This document shows, one piece after another, positions 7,736-16,521 of a stretch of 64,000 nucleotides of DNA. This stretch comes from Glycomyces sp. YM15 (GTDB lineage Bacteria; Actinomycetota; Actinomycetes; Mycobacteriales; Micromonosporaceae). The translations under genes and the position numbers were made by a program. Position 1 is the stretch's first letter. Each line of letters starts with the position of its first letter. Location: the NCBI RefSeq assembly GCF_016918015.1, contig NZ_JAERMK010000002.1, positions 310,001-374,000 on the forward strand. Direction: 5' to 3'. The notes under the pieces were generated by a model. The model was given only the letters and a program-made list of their open reading frames with translations, did no database searches and was not told the origin of the DNA.

Positions 7736-8002
7736 GTGTCCATCGTGAGCGTCGCCGAACTCAAGTCCGCCATCGCCGCCGCCCTCCAGCAGGTCCGCGA
7801 CGGCCAGGCCGCCATCACCTCCGCCAGCCAGAACATCGAAGCCGCCCAGGGGAGTCTCACCGCCGTCACCGCAGGGTCGGGCCACGACTCGGTCGCCACC
7901 GCCCAGGCCGCGCTCGCGCAGGCGGCCGCCGAACTCGAGCAGTCCCTGGCCGCCACGTTCGCCGCCGCCGAGCAGGCCGAGGCCTACGCCGCGACCCTCT
8001 AG
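7736..8002 (+). CDS. Small alpha-helical hairpin protein (WXG100-sized, no WxG)
   Basis: 88 aa from GTG 7736. The sequence is almost entirely Ala/Gln/Glu-rich helix broken once near the middle (TAGSGHDS, ~46-53), which gives a two-helix hairpin of the size and layout of WXG100 proteins. It lacks the W-x-G turn and a YxxxD/E tail. It is the first gene of a four-gene operon encoding an EccC/FtsK-like ATPase, so a cargo or adaptor role is suggested by context only. The family is not recognised. Confidence 0.75.
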   Translation: MSIVSVAELKSAIAAALQQVRDGQAAITSASQNIEAAQGSLTAVTAGSGHDSVATAQAALAQAAAELEQSLAATFAAAEQAEAYAATL

Positions 8003-8021
8003 ACCCTGGAACGGAGCCCCT

Positions 8022-8795
8022 GTGGACGTCGCCGCCCTCGCCGCACGCCTCAAAGCCCTGGCCGCCGACCTCCCGCTGCCCGCCCTCGACTCCGCCGACC
8101 AATGTCTCGAAGCCGCTCAGGCGGAACTGAAAGAGGCCTCCCGGGAGTCGAACGCCGAGATCGGGCTCCACAAGCTCGGCGCCGCTCGCGAACGCCTCGA
8201 CTCCGCCCGCATCCGCCTGACCGAGGCCGCCACCGCCATCGACGACTACCTCGACGGCATCGGCGCGGGAGCAGCCGCCGCCCCGGCGGCCCCCGCCTCC
8301 GAAAGGACGACCGTGCATTCGCCGCCGGTCGACCCGCGCCAGTGGTGGACCGACCGCGTCAACGAGCTCTGCGACCGCACCGGCGCCGCCGACCCGCAGC
8401 AGGTGCCGCCCACGCGGCTGTTCAACGAACTGCTCAAAGCCGCAGGCGACGGCAACGCCGAGGCCTACTGCAAGCGCCTGCGCGACGCCGGGCCCCAGAC
8501 CGGTGTGAAACTGCCCGGCCTCGCCTGGCCGCTCGTGCGCACCCTCGCCGCCGAGCACTTGGGACGGACCCCGACCGCGCGCGACGTGCCCGGCCTGCGC
8601 GACAAATGCGCCGACAACGTGCGGTCGCTCGTCCCGAAAGCCGAACCCGACCACATCGGCGCCGCGCTCGCCTCCGCCTGCACCTTGGGACGCAAGGGCA
8701 CCGACGGCGAAGGCGACGCGGCCCGGACCGCGGCGATGGGCCCGGCCCTGGTCGCGGCCCTGCACCGGTTGAGCAAGAGCGAGCGGAGGGCCTGA
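8022..8795 (+). CDS. Conserved protein of unknown function in the EccC-like operon
   Basis: 257 aa from GTG 8022, with GGAG upstream; 19 nt after the first gene. The N-terminal ~80 residues are helical (AALAARLKALAADLPLP, then ARERLDSARIRLTEAATAI) and resemble another helical hairpin. An Ala/Pro linker follows. The C-terminal ~150 residues form a compact domain beginning DPRQWWTDRVNELCDRTG, with two Cys and no transmembrane or signal segment. I do not recognise the family. Its stop lies 2 nt before the ATPase start, so the two are probably co-translated. Confidence 0.75.
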   Translation: MDVAALAARLKALAADLPLPALDSADQCLEAAQAELKEASRESNAEIGLHKLGAARERLDSARIRLTEAATAIDDYLDGIGAGAAAAPAAPASERTTVHSPPVDPRQWWTDRVNELCDRTGAADPQQVPPTRLFNELLKAAGDGNAEAYCKRLRDAGPQTGVKLPGLAWPLVRTLAAEHLGRTPTARDVPGLRDKCADNVRSLVPKAEPDHIGAALASACTLGRKGTDGEGDAARTAAMGPALVAALHRLSKSERRA

Positions 8796-8797
8796 GC

Positions 8798-11617
8798 ATG
8801 AGCAGCTGGCGGCGACGACTGGTGGTGGCCATGGGCGACGAGCTCGGGCGCGCCCGCGGCGAGGCCCGGTTCCTCGCCGACAGGACCGCGGCCGAGGCCG
8901 AGTCCGAGCGGGACAGGGCCGAACAGGCGATCACTGACGCGACCCGTAAGCAAGCGCAGCTCAAAGGCATCCACGAACGGATGCTCGCCACCCTCGAAGC
9001 CCGCAAAGCCGCTGCGGTGCAAGACCACCACGACGCCGCACTCGCGGCGGCATCCGCGGCGGCCCCGGCCGCCGCCGGAGCGACATGGAGCGCATGGGAG
9101 CCCGCCTCGGGCCTGGATCGCGGCGCGGCCCCGATGCTCCGCATCGGCGACCTCGCGGACTCCGGGGGCCTCCCTCCCTCCCCCTCGCCCACCCACCCCG
9201 CCACCGCCTTGCCGGCCGCCGCCTCGACCGGGCGCGCTCCGGTCGAGGACGGTGATGCCTCCGGTGCCTCCGGAAAATTCCGGATTCGTTCCGGTGCAGC
9301 GGATGCATCCGCCGGCCACTCCAGTGTGGCAGGAGGGTACGACAATTCAGCACCGTCGGTGACCGCAATCTCACTCCCTGCGCTCGTGCCGCTCCTCGAC
9401 CGCGCGCACCTGCGAATCGATTCCGCTGCGGCCCAAGCGCTTCCAGGGCTGCTGGTCAGGGCCGTCGGCTCGGTGCCGGCCGGGCTCGTGCGCCTGCATG
9501 TCTACGACCCCGAGCATCTCGGCGGCTCGCTCTCCGCGTTCGCCGCCCTCGGCAAGGCCGGACTGCTGTCCTTCATCGGCCCCTCGGGCCTGCGCGAAAC
9601 CCTCGACTCGCTCGTCGAGAACGTCCGCCGCGTCAACGCCGACGTCCTCGCCGGCGAACACGCCTCGCTCGCCGAACTGGCCGCCGCCACCGGGCGCCGA
9701 CCCGAACCCTGGCGCGTCCTCGTACTCCTCAACGCCGACCTCGCCTCTTGGCCCGCCCACGACCAGGCTCAACTCGCGCGGCTGCGCCGCACCGGCGTCG
9801 CCGCCGGGGTGCATCTCGTGGTCGTCGGCGACGACACCGCCGGACCTGCCGACCTGCCCCGCCTCACCGCGACCGCCTACACCGGACTCCCCGGCGCCGC
9901 CATCGAACTCGACAGCCCCCCGCCCCTCAGCACCATCACCGCCGCCGCCAAATCCATCGCCGAGAAGCACAGCGCCGGAAGGGAACCCGCCCGGCTCGTC
10001 GACCTCCTCCCGCAGCGGCTCTGGGCCGCCTCCTCCGCCACCGGCCTCTACGCCGCCATCGGCGAGACCGCCGCAGGCGACGTCGCCCGCCTCGCACTCG
10101 GCGACAACCCGCCCCACGCGCTCGTCGGCGGCCCCTCCGGCTCCGGTAAGACCAACCTGCTCTACGCCTGGATCGCCGGACTCGCCTCCAGCTACAGCCC
10201 CGACGAACTCGCGCTCCACCTCCTCGACTTCAAAGAAGGCGTCTCCTTCGCGCGCTTCGCCTCCGGCCGCCGCGATCCCACCTGGCTCCCGCACGTGCGC
10301 CTCGTCGGCGTCAACATCAACGACGACCGCGAGTTCGGCCTCGCCCTCCTGCGCCACCTCAAAGCAGAACTGCGCCGCCGCGCCGAAGCCGCCAAAGCCC
10401 ACGAGGCCACCAAACTCGAAGAGCTCCGCGCCGCCGACCCCCAAGGCCACTGGCCCCGCATCGTAGCCATAGTGGACGAATTCCAGGTGCTCCTCGAAGC
10501 CCGCGACGCCGTCACCGACGAAGCCGTGCAGCTCCTCGAAGACCTCGCCCGCCGCGGCCGCAGCCAAGGCATCCACCTCGTCCTCGCCTCCCAGGACATC
10601 GCCGGGATCGAAGCCCTCTGGGGCCGCCCCAGCCTCGTCGCCCAGTTCACCATGCGCATCGCCCTGCCCAAAGCCCGCAGGGTCCTCGCCGAGAACAACC
10701 ACGCCGCCGACACCGTCCCCCGCTTCCACGCCGTCGTCAACGACGAATCCGGCCACGCCAACGCCAACAAGATCGTCGCCGTCCCCAACGCCGGACACGC
10801 CGACGCCTGGGAACCCCTCCAGCGACGCCTCTGGGAAGCCCGCCCCATCGGCAACGAACCGCCCGCGCTCTTCGACGGCGACCACGTCCCCGTCCTCACC
10901 GACACCGCGCCGCCCCCCGAGACCGCGCTCCTCGGACAGACCATCGACGTCGCCTCACGCGGCGCCGAACTCGCCCTCCACCGCGCCCCCGGCCGCAACC
11001 TCGCCCTCCTCGGCACCAGAGCCGTCGAAGCCGCCGACATCCTCGCCGCCGCCGCCCTCACCGCCGCACGCGGCCAGCGCATCGGCGTCGACCTCTGCTG
11101 CCTCGAACCCGACGCCGCCCCGTCCGCGCTCGCCCTCGCCGCCGCACTCGAGACCGAAGGCGCCGAAGTCGACTGGCACGACGGGCTCGACGAGGTCTGC
11201 AAGGACTGGGACCGCCGCTGCGACGGCACCCTGCGCCTCAACCTGATCTACGCCGTCGACGCCGGCTCCGCGCGCCTCGACGCCGCCGGGACGGCGGCCC
11301 TGCGCGCCATGCTCATCGACGGACCCGAACGCCACCTGCACACCCTCGGCTGGTGGCGGTCCGTGCCGCGCCTGCGCGAGGACCTCGGGGGCTTCTCGGC
11401 CCGCTTCGACGCCGTGGACGCCTGGCTCGCCCTCGACGTCCAAGGGCCCGAGCTGGCTCCGCTCTCGCCCGCGAGCGGCGGCCCCGCCTGGTATCCGCGG
11501 GTGCGCCGCGGCCTGTACTTCGACCGGGCCCGGCACCGGACGCCGCAGGTCGTCATCCCCTACAAGACGACTGCGCTGCTGCCGCGGCCCGAAGCCGTCC
11601 TCGACCTGCCGCAATGA
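8798..11617 (+). CDS. EccC/FtsK-SpoIIIE-like multi-domain ATPase (orphan)
   Basis: 939 aa from ATG 8798 with GGAGGG upstream. The N-terminus is a coiled coil (~15-75), not membrane helices, followed by an Ala/Pro/Ser linker. Three tandem motor-like modules can be read. The first has no P-loop but keeps FtsK-like landmarks (YDPEHLGG; VLVLLNADLASWP; GVAAGVHLVVVG). The central one is intact: Walker A GGPSGSGKTN (K451, T452), LLDFKEGVSFARF, Walker B IVAIVDEF (D560, E561), then GRSQGIHLVLASQD. The last is degenerate, with RNLALLGTRAVEAAD in the P-loop slot and a family-like end, VRRGLYFDRARHRTPQVV. This mirrors the three-ATPase layout of EccC, but no other Ecc gene is adjacent and the operon is ~27 kb from the ESX genes. 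A translocation or pulling motor for a protein substrate is inferred. DNA pumping is the alternative. Confidence 0.85.
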   Translation: MSSWRRRLVVAMGDELGRARGEARFLADRTAAEAESERDRAEQAITDATRKQAQLKGIHERMLATLEARKAAAVQDHHDAALAAASAAAPAAAGATWSAWEPASGLDRGAAPMLRIGDLADSGGLPPSPSPTHPATALPAAASTGRAPVEDGDASGASGKFRIRSGAADASAGHSSVAGGYDNSAPSVTAISLPALVPLLDRAHLRIDSAAAQALPGLLVRAVGSVPAGLVRLHVYDPEHLGGSLSAFAALGKAGLLSFIGPSGLRETLDSLVENVRRVNADVLAGEHASLAELAAATGRRPEPWRVLVLLNADLASWPAHDQAQLARLRRTGVAAGVHLVVVGDDTAGPADLPRLTATAYTGLPGAAIELDSPPPLSTITAAAKSIAEKHSAGREPARLVDLLPQRLWAASSATGLYAAIGETAAGDVARLALGDNPPHALVGGPSGSGKTNLLYAWIAGLASSYSPDELALHLLDFKEGVSFARFASGRRDPTWLPHVRLVGVNINDDREFGLALLRHLKAELRRRAEAAKAHEATKLEELRAADPQGHWPRIVAIVDEFQVLLEARDAVTDEAVQLLEDLARRGRSQGIHLVLASQDIAGIEALWGRPSLVAQFTMRIALPKARRVLAENNHAADTVPRFHAVVNDESGHANANKIVAVPNAGHADAWEPLQRRLWEARPIGNEPPALFDGDHVPVLTDTAPPPETALLGQTIDVASRGAELALHRAPGRNLALLGTRAVEAADILAAAALTAARGQRIGVDLCCLEPDAAPSALALAAALETEGAEVDWHDGLDEVCKDWDRRCDGTLRLNLIYAVDAGSARLDAAGTAALRAMLIDGPERHLHTLGWWRSVPRLREDLGGFSARFDAVDAWLALDVQGPELAPLSPASGGPAWYPRVRRGLYFDRARHRTPQVVIPYKTTALLPRPEAVLDLPQ

Positions 11618-11627
11618 GGTGCCACCC

Positions 11628-12293
11628 ATGCCGATCGACACCGATTACGCCACCGCCGTCGCCGCGTACCTGAAGGAACGCGAGAACGCCGACGCCGAGA
11701 TCCGCGCCGCCGTCGCCTCCTACCGCGGCGAGGCCGACCGGCTCGCCGCCGCGGTCGAAGCCGCTCGCGCCGCGCGGGAGGAGGCCGACGGCGCCGCCGT
11801 GAACGCGGCGGCGCTCGTGGCCGAGACGGACAAGACCGTGGCGGTGCTGTGGCGCTCCCTCGGTGATTTCGTGGGGCACCGCCGCACCGGTCCCACGCCC
11901 TCCGCCGGCGACCCGGATCCGGGTCCCGACGAGGAGCGGGTGCGGGCCCGGCTCGAACGCTCCGAGCGGCTGCTCTCCCTCGCCCGGCAGGGCGAACTGC
12001 CGATCGAGGCGCCCCGTCACACCGAGGTCACCGCGGCCGCGATCGGTCTGGGCCTCGGAGCGCTGGCGGTGTGGGCGGCGCTGGGGATGCTCATGTCGGG
12101 TCGCGTCCCGTTCGCGGAGGCCCTGGCGGCGCTGACGCTGTTCGTGGGCATCGGGGCCGGCCCGATCGTGTTGGGCGCGTGGCTGTCCTGGCAGTACCGG
12201 GTGCGGCCGAGGCCGGGCCAGACGCTGGTGTGCGTGGGGGCGGCGATCGTCGCGGTGTGCGCGCTGGCGGGGTTGTTCATGAGGGGGCTTTAG
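11628..12293 (+). CDS. Coiled-coil membrane protein, last gene of the EccC-like operon
   Basis: 221 aa from ATG 11628 (GAGGTG 7 nt upstream), 10 nt after the ATPase stop. The N-terminal ~110 residues are charged and helical (YLKERENADAEIRAAVASY and on), probably a coiled coil. Three hydrophobic segments follow: VTAAAIGLGLGALAVWAALG, then ALAALTLFVGIGAGPIVLGA and LVCVGAAIVAVCALAGLF. It is the only obvious membrane component of the operon and could anchor the soluble ATPase. Family not recognised. Confidence 0.75.
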   Translation: MPIDTDYATAVAAYLKERENADAEIRAAVASYRGEADRLAAAVEAARAAREEADGAAVNAAALVAETDKTVAVLWRSLGDFVGHRRTGPTPSAGDPDPGPDEERVRARLERSERLLSLARQGELPIEAPRHTEVTAAAIGLGLGALAVWAALGMLMSGRVPFAEALAALTLFVGIGAGPIVLGAWLSWQYRVRPRPGQTLVCVGAAIVAVCALAGLFMRGL

Positions 12294-12362
12294 CAGTCGG
12301 GGTTCCCGAAGGCACTGGTCGCGAGTGTCGCGGCGGCGGCTTGCGGGCCCTGAGTCGGTGCT

Positions 12363-12395
12363 GTTGACGTCATGGGGTACACCTGATGCGTCAAC
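12363..12395. promoter_or_regulatory. Inverted repeat upstream of the unknown gene at 12417
   Basis: GTTGACGTCAT (12363-12373) and ATGCGTCAAC (12386-12395) are inverted repeats with one base missing in the second arm, centred ~37 bp before the start codon. The position fits an operator or promoter dyad. TTGACG could double as a -35 element. Confidence 0.4.
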
Positions 12396-12416
12396 GAAAC
12401 GTGAGGAGTCCCGTCA

Positions 12417-12971
12417 ATGGCCGCCATCGACGACACCGGCTCGTGGCATTACGGCCCCCTGCCGTCCACTGACGACGCCCCCGCCTGGATCTACGGGATC
12501 GTCCCGGACGGCTGGATCGCCGGGATGCCCGATGTGACGGTGGACCGCGACGAGATGATCATCATCTGCCCGCTGCCGACCCCGGACCATCCCGCGGACG
12601 CGACCGAGTCGGACCGGGCCGCGACGGAGGAGGGCCGGATCTCGCGTTTCCGGGAGGCGACGCGGGACATGCGCGTGCAGATCGCGCAGCAGCTGCAGTA
12701 CCGGTACCACCGGCAGTCGTCGTGGGGTGCGCGCTGCGGTTCGACGACGATGGTGTTCACGCATCAGTCCCTGCCGGTGACGACGCGGCTGCGTCAGCCC
12801 GAGCGGTTGGTGCTGGACACGCTCGTGGGTTCGGGTGTGGCCGCTTCGCGCTCGGATGCGCTGGCGTGGTGCGTGCGGCTGGTCGAGCAGCACGCGGAGG
12901 ACTGGCTCAAGGAGTTGCGCGAGGCGATGGTGAGCGTCGACGAGCTGCGGCGCCGGGGGCCTTCGGTCTAG
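12417..12971 (+). CDS. Hypothetical protein, 184 aa
   Basis: ATG 12417 with GGAG upstream. It is a soluble, slightly acidic protein rich in Trp and Tyr near the N-terminus (SWHYGPLPSTDDAPAWIYGI). The C-terminal half is helical and contains a ribbon-helix-helix-like length of segment (SRSDALAWCVRLVEQHAEDW). No signal peptide or transmembrane segment is present, and the family is not recognised. It stands alone between the inverted repeat and a bidirectional terminator. Confidence 0.7.
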   Translation: MAAIDDTGSWHYGPLPSTDDAPAWIYGIVPDGWIAGMPDVTVDRDEMIIICPLPTPDHPADATESDRAATEEGRISRFREATRDMRVQIAQQLQYRYHRQSSWGARCGSTTMVFTHQSLPVTTRLRQPERLVLDTLVGSGVAASRSDALAWCVRLVEQHAEDWLKELREAMVSVDELRRRGPSV

Positions 12972-12990
12972 CCGCGAGGGCATGTGGAGA

Positions 12991-13016
12991 GGGCGGGAAC
13001 GCGTGCGTTCTCGCCC
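12991..13016. terminator. Bidirectional terminator between convergent small genes
   Basis: GGGCGGGAACGC (12991-13002) pairs with GCGTTCTCGCCC (13005-13016) through one wobble, around a 2-nt loop. TTTC follows on the plus strand. It separates the 184-aa gene from the 38-aa minus-strand gene. Confidence 0.7.
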
Positions 13017-13026
13017 TTTCGTGTGC

Positions 13027-13143
13027 TCAGTTCAGCAGCAGGTAGGCGAGGACGATCGCCATGATGATGAGGATCGCGATCACGAAGCCGATCGTCGCGT
13101 TCCTGGCGCGGTTCGGCTGCGGTTCCGGTTCTCGGTGCGCCAT
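13027..13143 (-). CDS. 38-aa single-pass membrane peptide
   Basis: ATG at 13141-13143, preceded by GGAGAGG, with TGA at 13027-13029. The peptide has a charged, Pro-rich N-terminus (MAHREPEPQPNRARN) and then one hydrophobic helix (TIGFVIAILIIMAIVLAYLL) ending LN. The RBS, the codon bias and a facing terminator support a real gene. Small single-helix proteins of this layout often stabilise membrane complexes, but no partner can be named. Confidence 0.65.
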   Translation of the reverse strand: MAHREPEPQPNRARNATIGFVIAILIIMAIVLAYLLLN

Positions 13144-13611
13144 GGACCTCTCCAACGCTTCGACACTCGGATGCGGCTGTGCAGATCTGCATCTTGACCT
13201 ACGACGCCCCGTGATGCGGCGTTTCAGGGCAAATGGCGATGACTCGTGCTCGAAACGCGATCGCGACGGCGCGCTAACGCGCTCGTTCCATGATTGAAAC
13301 CGATCGCATTAGTTGTGATGAACGGTCAAATTCAGTCTCGATTGCGCGTTACTGCTTGCTCACGCAGAAACTGCGGGTAGTTGTGCTCGTTTCGAGCTTG
13401 AATGCGCACAAGACCAGAATCAGGCGGTGGAGTCCCTGTTCAGGACAGGACCGATCGAGCACGAGTGCCTGCGCGTGCCCGGGTATTCCCGTAGCGTCCG
13501 AATGACCGGTCCCGGACGGAGCGATCAGCTCCGGCCCATCGGCACGAACCGACGCGAGCCGCCACGAGCGGACAGCGCGCCGTGCATGAGAACAGCACCG
13601 AAGGAGCCACC
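13144..13611. other. Intergenic region upstream of pckG (468 bp)
   Basis: No supported gene. The stretch is less GC-rich than its surroundings (AT-rich patches around 13290-13400). It must hold the promoters of the divergent 38-aa gene and of pckG. I could not pin a convincing -35/-10 pair or operator. Confidence 0.5.
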
Positions 13612-15465
13612 GTGAGCATCGAAGTCTCCACCGCCAGTGTCGTCGACACCGGCACCGCCTCGATCGGACTCACCGATCCGCCCACCCGCCACCACAGGCT
13701 GCTCGCCTGGGTCGGCGAGGTGGCCGAGCTGACCGACCCCGACCAGATCGTGTGGTGCGACGGCAGCCCCGCCGAATGGGAGCGCCTGACCGCCGAGCTG
13801 GTCGCGTTCGGGACCCTCGAGCCGGTCCCCGCCAAGCCCGATTCGTTCCTGGCGCGCACCGACCCGGGCGACGTCGCCCGGGTCGAGGAGCGCACCTTCA
13901 TCTGCTCGCAGGACCCCGAGGACGCCGGTCCCACCAACAACTGGACCGCGCCCGACTACATGCGCGAGACCATGACCGGCCTCTACCGCGGCTCGATGCG
14001 CGGCCGCACCATGTACGTCGTCCCGTTCTGCATGGGCTCGCTCGACGCGGAGGAGCCGATGTTCGGCGTGGAGCTCACCGACTCCGCGTACGTGGCGGTC
14101 TCGATGCACATCATGACCCGCATGGGCGCCAAGGTGCTCGAGAAGATGGGGAGGGACGCCGACTTCGTCAAGTGCCTCCACTCCGTCGGCGCGCCGCTCG
14201 CGCCCGGCCAGGCCGACGTGCCCTGGCCCTGCAACGCCACGAAGTACATCTCCCACTTCCCCGAGGACCGCGAGATCTGGTCCTACGGCTCCGGTTACGG
14301 CGGCAACTCCCTGCTGGGCAAGAAGTGCTACGCCCTGCGCATCGGATCCGCGATGGGCCGCGACGAGGGCTGGCTCGCCGAGCACATGCTCATCCTGCGG
14401 CTCACCAGCCCCGAAGGCCGGGTCTACCACGTGACGGGGGCGTTCCCCTCCGCGTGCGGGAAGACCAACCTCGCGATGCTGGAACCGACCATCCCCGGCT
14501 GGAAGGTCGAGACCCTCGGCGACGACATCGCCTGGCTCCGCTTCGGCGAGGACGGCCGCCTGTGGGCCTCCAACCCGGAGTACGGCTTCTTCGGCGTCGC
14601 GCCCGGCACCGACTACAAGACCAACCCGAACGCCATGCGCACCATCGAGAAGGGCCACACGCTCTTCACGAACGTCGCGCTCACCGACGACGGCGACGTG
14701 TGGTGGGAGGGCATGGGCGAGGCGCCCGAGCACCTGATCGACTGGAAGGGCCGGGACTGGACCCCGCACTCTGCAGAGCCTTCCAGCCACCCGAACAGCC
14801 GCTTCTGCACGCCGATCAAGCAGTGCCCGGTGCTCGCCCCGCAGTACGACGACCCGCGCGGCGTCCCGATCGACGCGATCCTCTTCGGCGGCCGCCGCGC
14901 CAGCACGATCCCGCTCGTCACGCAGGCCCGCGACTGGGTCCACGGCGTGTACATGGGCGCGACCCTCTCCTCGGAGACCACGGCCGCCGCCGTCGGGAAG
15001 GTCGGCGTCGTACGGCGCGACCCCATGGCGATGCTGCCGTTCATCGGCTACAACGCCGCCGACTACTTCGGTCACTGGATCGAAATGGGCAAGTCCGCCG
15101 CCAGCGAGGACCTCCTGCCCGAGGTCTTCTACGTCAACTGGTTCCGCCGCTCCGAAGACGGCCGCTTCCTGTGGCCCGGCTTCGGCGAGAACTCCCGCGT
15201 CCTCAAATGGGTCGTCGAGCGCCTCGAAGGCCGCGGCGAGGCCGTCGAGACCCCGATCGGGTACTGCCCGACCCCGGGTGCGATCGACGTCGACGGCATC
15301 GACCTGGCCGAGGCCGACCTCAAGGCCGCCCTCGAGGTGGACCGGGACGAGTGGGCCGCGGAGATCCCGCTGGTCGAAAGCTGGTTCGCGCGGTTCGGCG
15401 ACCGGCTCCCGACCGTGCTCTGGAGCGAACTCGACGCGCTCAAGGAGCGCCTCGGCCTGCAGTGA
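13612..15465 (+). CDS. pckG: Phosphoenolpyruvate carboxykinase (GTP)
   Basis: 617 aa, normal for the family (~600-620). GTG 13612 is chosen because AAGGAG lies 6 nt upstream; an in-frame ATG at 13582 lacks one. The enzyme converts oxaloacetate and GTP to PEP, CO2 and GDP in the cytosol, for gluconeogenesis and anaplerosis. Diagnostic motifs are the kinase P-loop with hyper-reactive cysteine, [13 protein letters not shown] (C282, K285, T286), the substrate region [17 protein letters not shown], and [16 protein letters not shown]. It is a monocistronic unit closed by a strong terminator. Confidence 0.97.
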   Translation: MSIEVSTASVVDTGTASIGLTDPPTRHHRLLAWVGEVAELTDPDQIVWCDGSPAEWERLTAELVAFGTLEPVPAKPDSFLARTDPGDVARVEERTFICSQDPEDAGPTNNWTAPDYMRETMTGLYRGSMRGRTMYVVPFCMGSLDAEEPMFGVELTDSAYVAVSMHIMTRMGAKVLEKMGRDADFVKCLHSVGAPLAPGQADVPWPCNATKYISHFPEDREIWSYGSGYGGNSLLGKKCYALRIGSAMGRDEGWLAEHMLILRLTSPEGRVYHVTGAFPSACGKTNLAMLEPTIPGWKVETLGDDIAWLRFGEDGRLWASNPEYGFFGVAPGTDYKTNPNAMRTIEKGHTLFTNVALTDDGDVWWEGMGEAPEHLIDWKGRDWTPHSAEPSSHPNSRFCTPIKQCPVLAPQYDDPRGVPIDAILFGGRRASTIPLVTQARDWVHGVYMGATLSSETTAAAVGKVGVVRRDPMAMLPFIGYNAADYFGHWIEMGKSAASEDLLPEVFYVNWFRRSEDGRFLWPGFGENSRVLKWVVERLEGRGEAVETPIGYCPTPGAIDVDGIDLAEADLKAALEVDRDEWAAEIPLVESWFARFGDRLPTVLWSELDALKERLGLQ

Positions 15466-15473
15466 GCCGACTT

Positions 15474-15509
15474 CCGCCGCCCGCGCGCCTCCCAGCGCGC
15501 GGGCGGCGG
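15474..15509 (+). terminator. pckG terminator
   Basis: A 15-bp perfect GC stem (15474-15488/15495-15509) with a CTCCCA loop lies 9 nt after the pckG stop. There is no U-run, which is common in actinomycete terminators. Confidence 0.7.
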
Positions 15510-15570
15510 CGCACCCGCCGTGACGCACCGGCGGCGAAGCGTGCGCGACCTGATTCGACCTGCGGCTCGA

Positions 15571-15619
15571 AGCTCGCGAGCCGTGAAATCCCTGCCCACC
15601 GCGCAGCTCGCGAGCCGTG
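15571..15619. repeat. 15-bp direct repeat with palindromic core upstream of uppS
   Basis: AGCTCGCGAGCCGTG occurs at 15571-15585 and 15605-15619 (34-bp period). Each copy contains the perfect 10-bp palindrome GCTCGCGAGC. The second copy covers the expected -35 region of the uppS promoter, so it is a plausible operator. Confidence 0.6.
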
Positions 15620-15633
15620 GATTCGGCACAGCC

Positions 15634-15639
15634 TACAAT
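15634..15639 (+). promoter_or_regulatory. -10 element of a probable leaderless uppS transcript
   Basis: TACAAT at 15634-15639 ends 8 nt before the GTG start, and no Shine-Dalgarno sequence is visible. This is the usual geometry of leaderless actinobacterial mRNAs. No good -35 is seen; the repeat copy lies there. Confidence 0.6.
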
Positions 15640-15647
15640 TGCCGGTT

Positions 15648-16415
15648 GTGGCGATCTCGAACCTGCTTTACCGGATCTACGAGCGTCGGCTCGCACGCGA
15701 GCTGACCGGTCAGCCGCTGCCGCGGCACATCGGCGTCATGGTCGACGGCAACCGTCGCTGGGCCCGCGACATGGGCCTGACCGACCCCAACGACGGTCAC
15801 CGCGCCGGCGCGAAGCACATCGAGCGCTTCCTCGGCTGGTGCGAGGAGCTCGGCGTCGAGCACGTGACGATCTGGCTCCTCTCCACCGAGAACCTCTCTC
15901 GCCCGAAAGAGCAGCTCGACCCGCTCCTCGACATCATCGACGAGCTCGCCGGGGAACTCGCCGAGGACGACCAGCCCTGGCAGCTCCGCATGGTCGGCGC
16001 CCTCGACCTCCTCCCCGAAGCGCACCAGGCCGCCCTCAAAGGCGCCCAGCAGCGCACCGCCGACAAGCGGGGCATGCAGGTCAACCTCGCCGTCTGCTAC
16101 GGCGGCCAGCGCGAGATCGCCGACGCCGTGCGCTCCTTCATCCTCGAGCAGGCCGCGACCGGCGCGAGCCTGGAGGAGGTCGCCGAGTCCATCGACGCCG
16201 ACTCGATCGCCCGGCACCTCTACATGACCGGCCAGCCCGACCCGGACCTCGTGATCCGCACCAGCGGCGAGCAGCGGATCTCGGGGTTCCTGCTGTGGCA
16301 GTCGGCGTACTCGGAGTTCTACTTCTGCGATTCGAACTGGCCGGACTTCCGCCGGGTCGACTTCCTGCGCGCCGTGCGGTCCTTCGCCATCCGCGACCGC
16401 CGCTACGGCCGATGA
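15648..16415 (+). CDS. uppS: Polyprenyl (undecaprenyl/decaprenyl) diphosphate synthase, cis type
   Basis: 255 aa from GTG 15648. It condenses isopentenyl diphosphate units in cis onto an allylic primer to make the lipid carrier precursor for peptidoglycan and other wall polymers. It is cytosolic or membrane-associated. Family signatures are HIGVMVDGNRRWARDMG (catalytic D33), a GHRAGAKHIERFLGWCEELG region, WLLSTENLSRP and the C-terminal block IRTSGEQRISGFLLWQSAYS. Actinomycetes often encode two such enzymes of different chain length, and the product length cannot be read here. Confidence 0.95.
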   Translation: MAISNLLYRIYERRLARELTGQPLPRHIGVMVDGNRRWARDMGLTDPNDGHRAGAKHIERFLGWCEELGVEHVTIWLLSTENLSRPKEQLDPLLDIIDELAGELAEDDQPWQLRMVGALDLLPEAHQAALKGAQQRTADKRGMQVNLAVCYGGQREIADAVRSFILEQAATGASLEEVAESIDADSIARHLYMTGQPDPDLVIRTSGEQRISGFLLWQSAYSEFYFCDSNWPDFRRVDFLRAVRSFAIRDRRYGR

Positions 16416-16521
16416 CGCACTGAAGAAGAACCCCGGTCCGGGTGGGACGCCCGGGGGCGCTCGTTCGTGTGGGGGATGCGGTCGACGCGACCGCGTCGCG
16501 ACCCCCACAACGAGGAACCGC

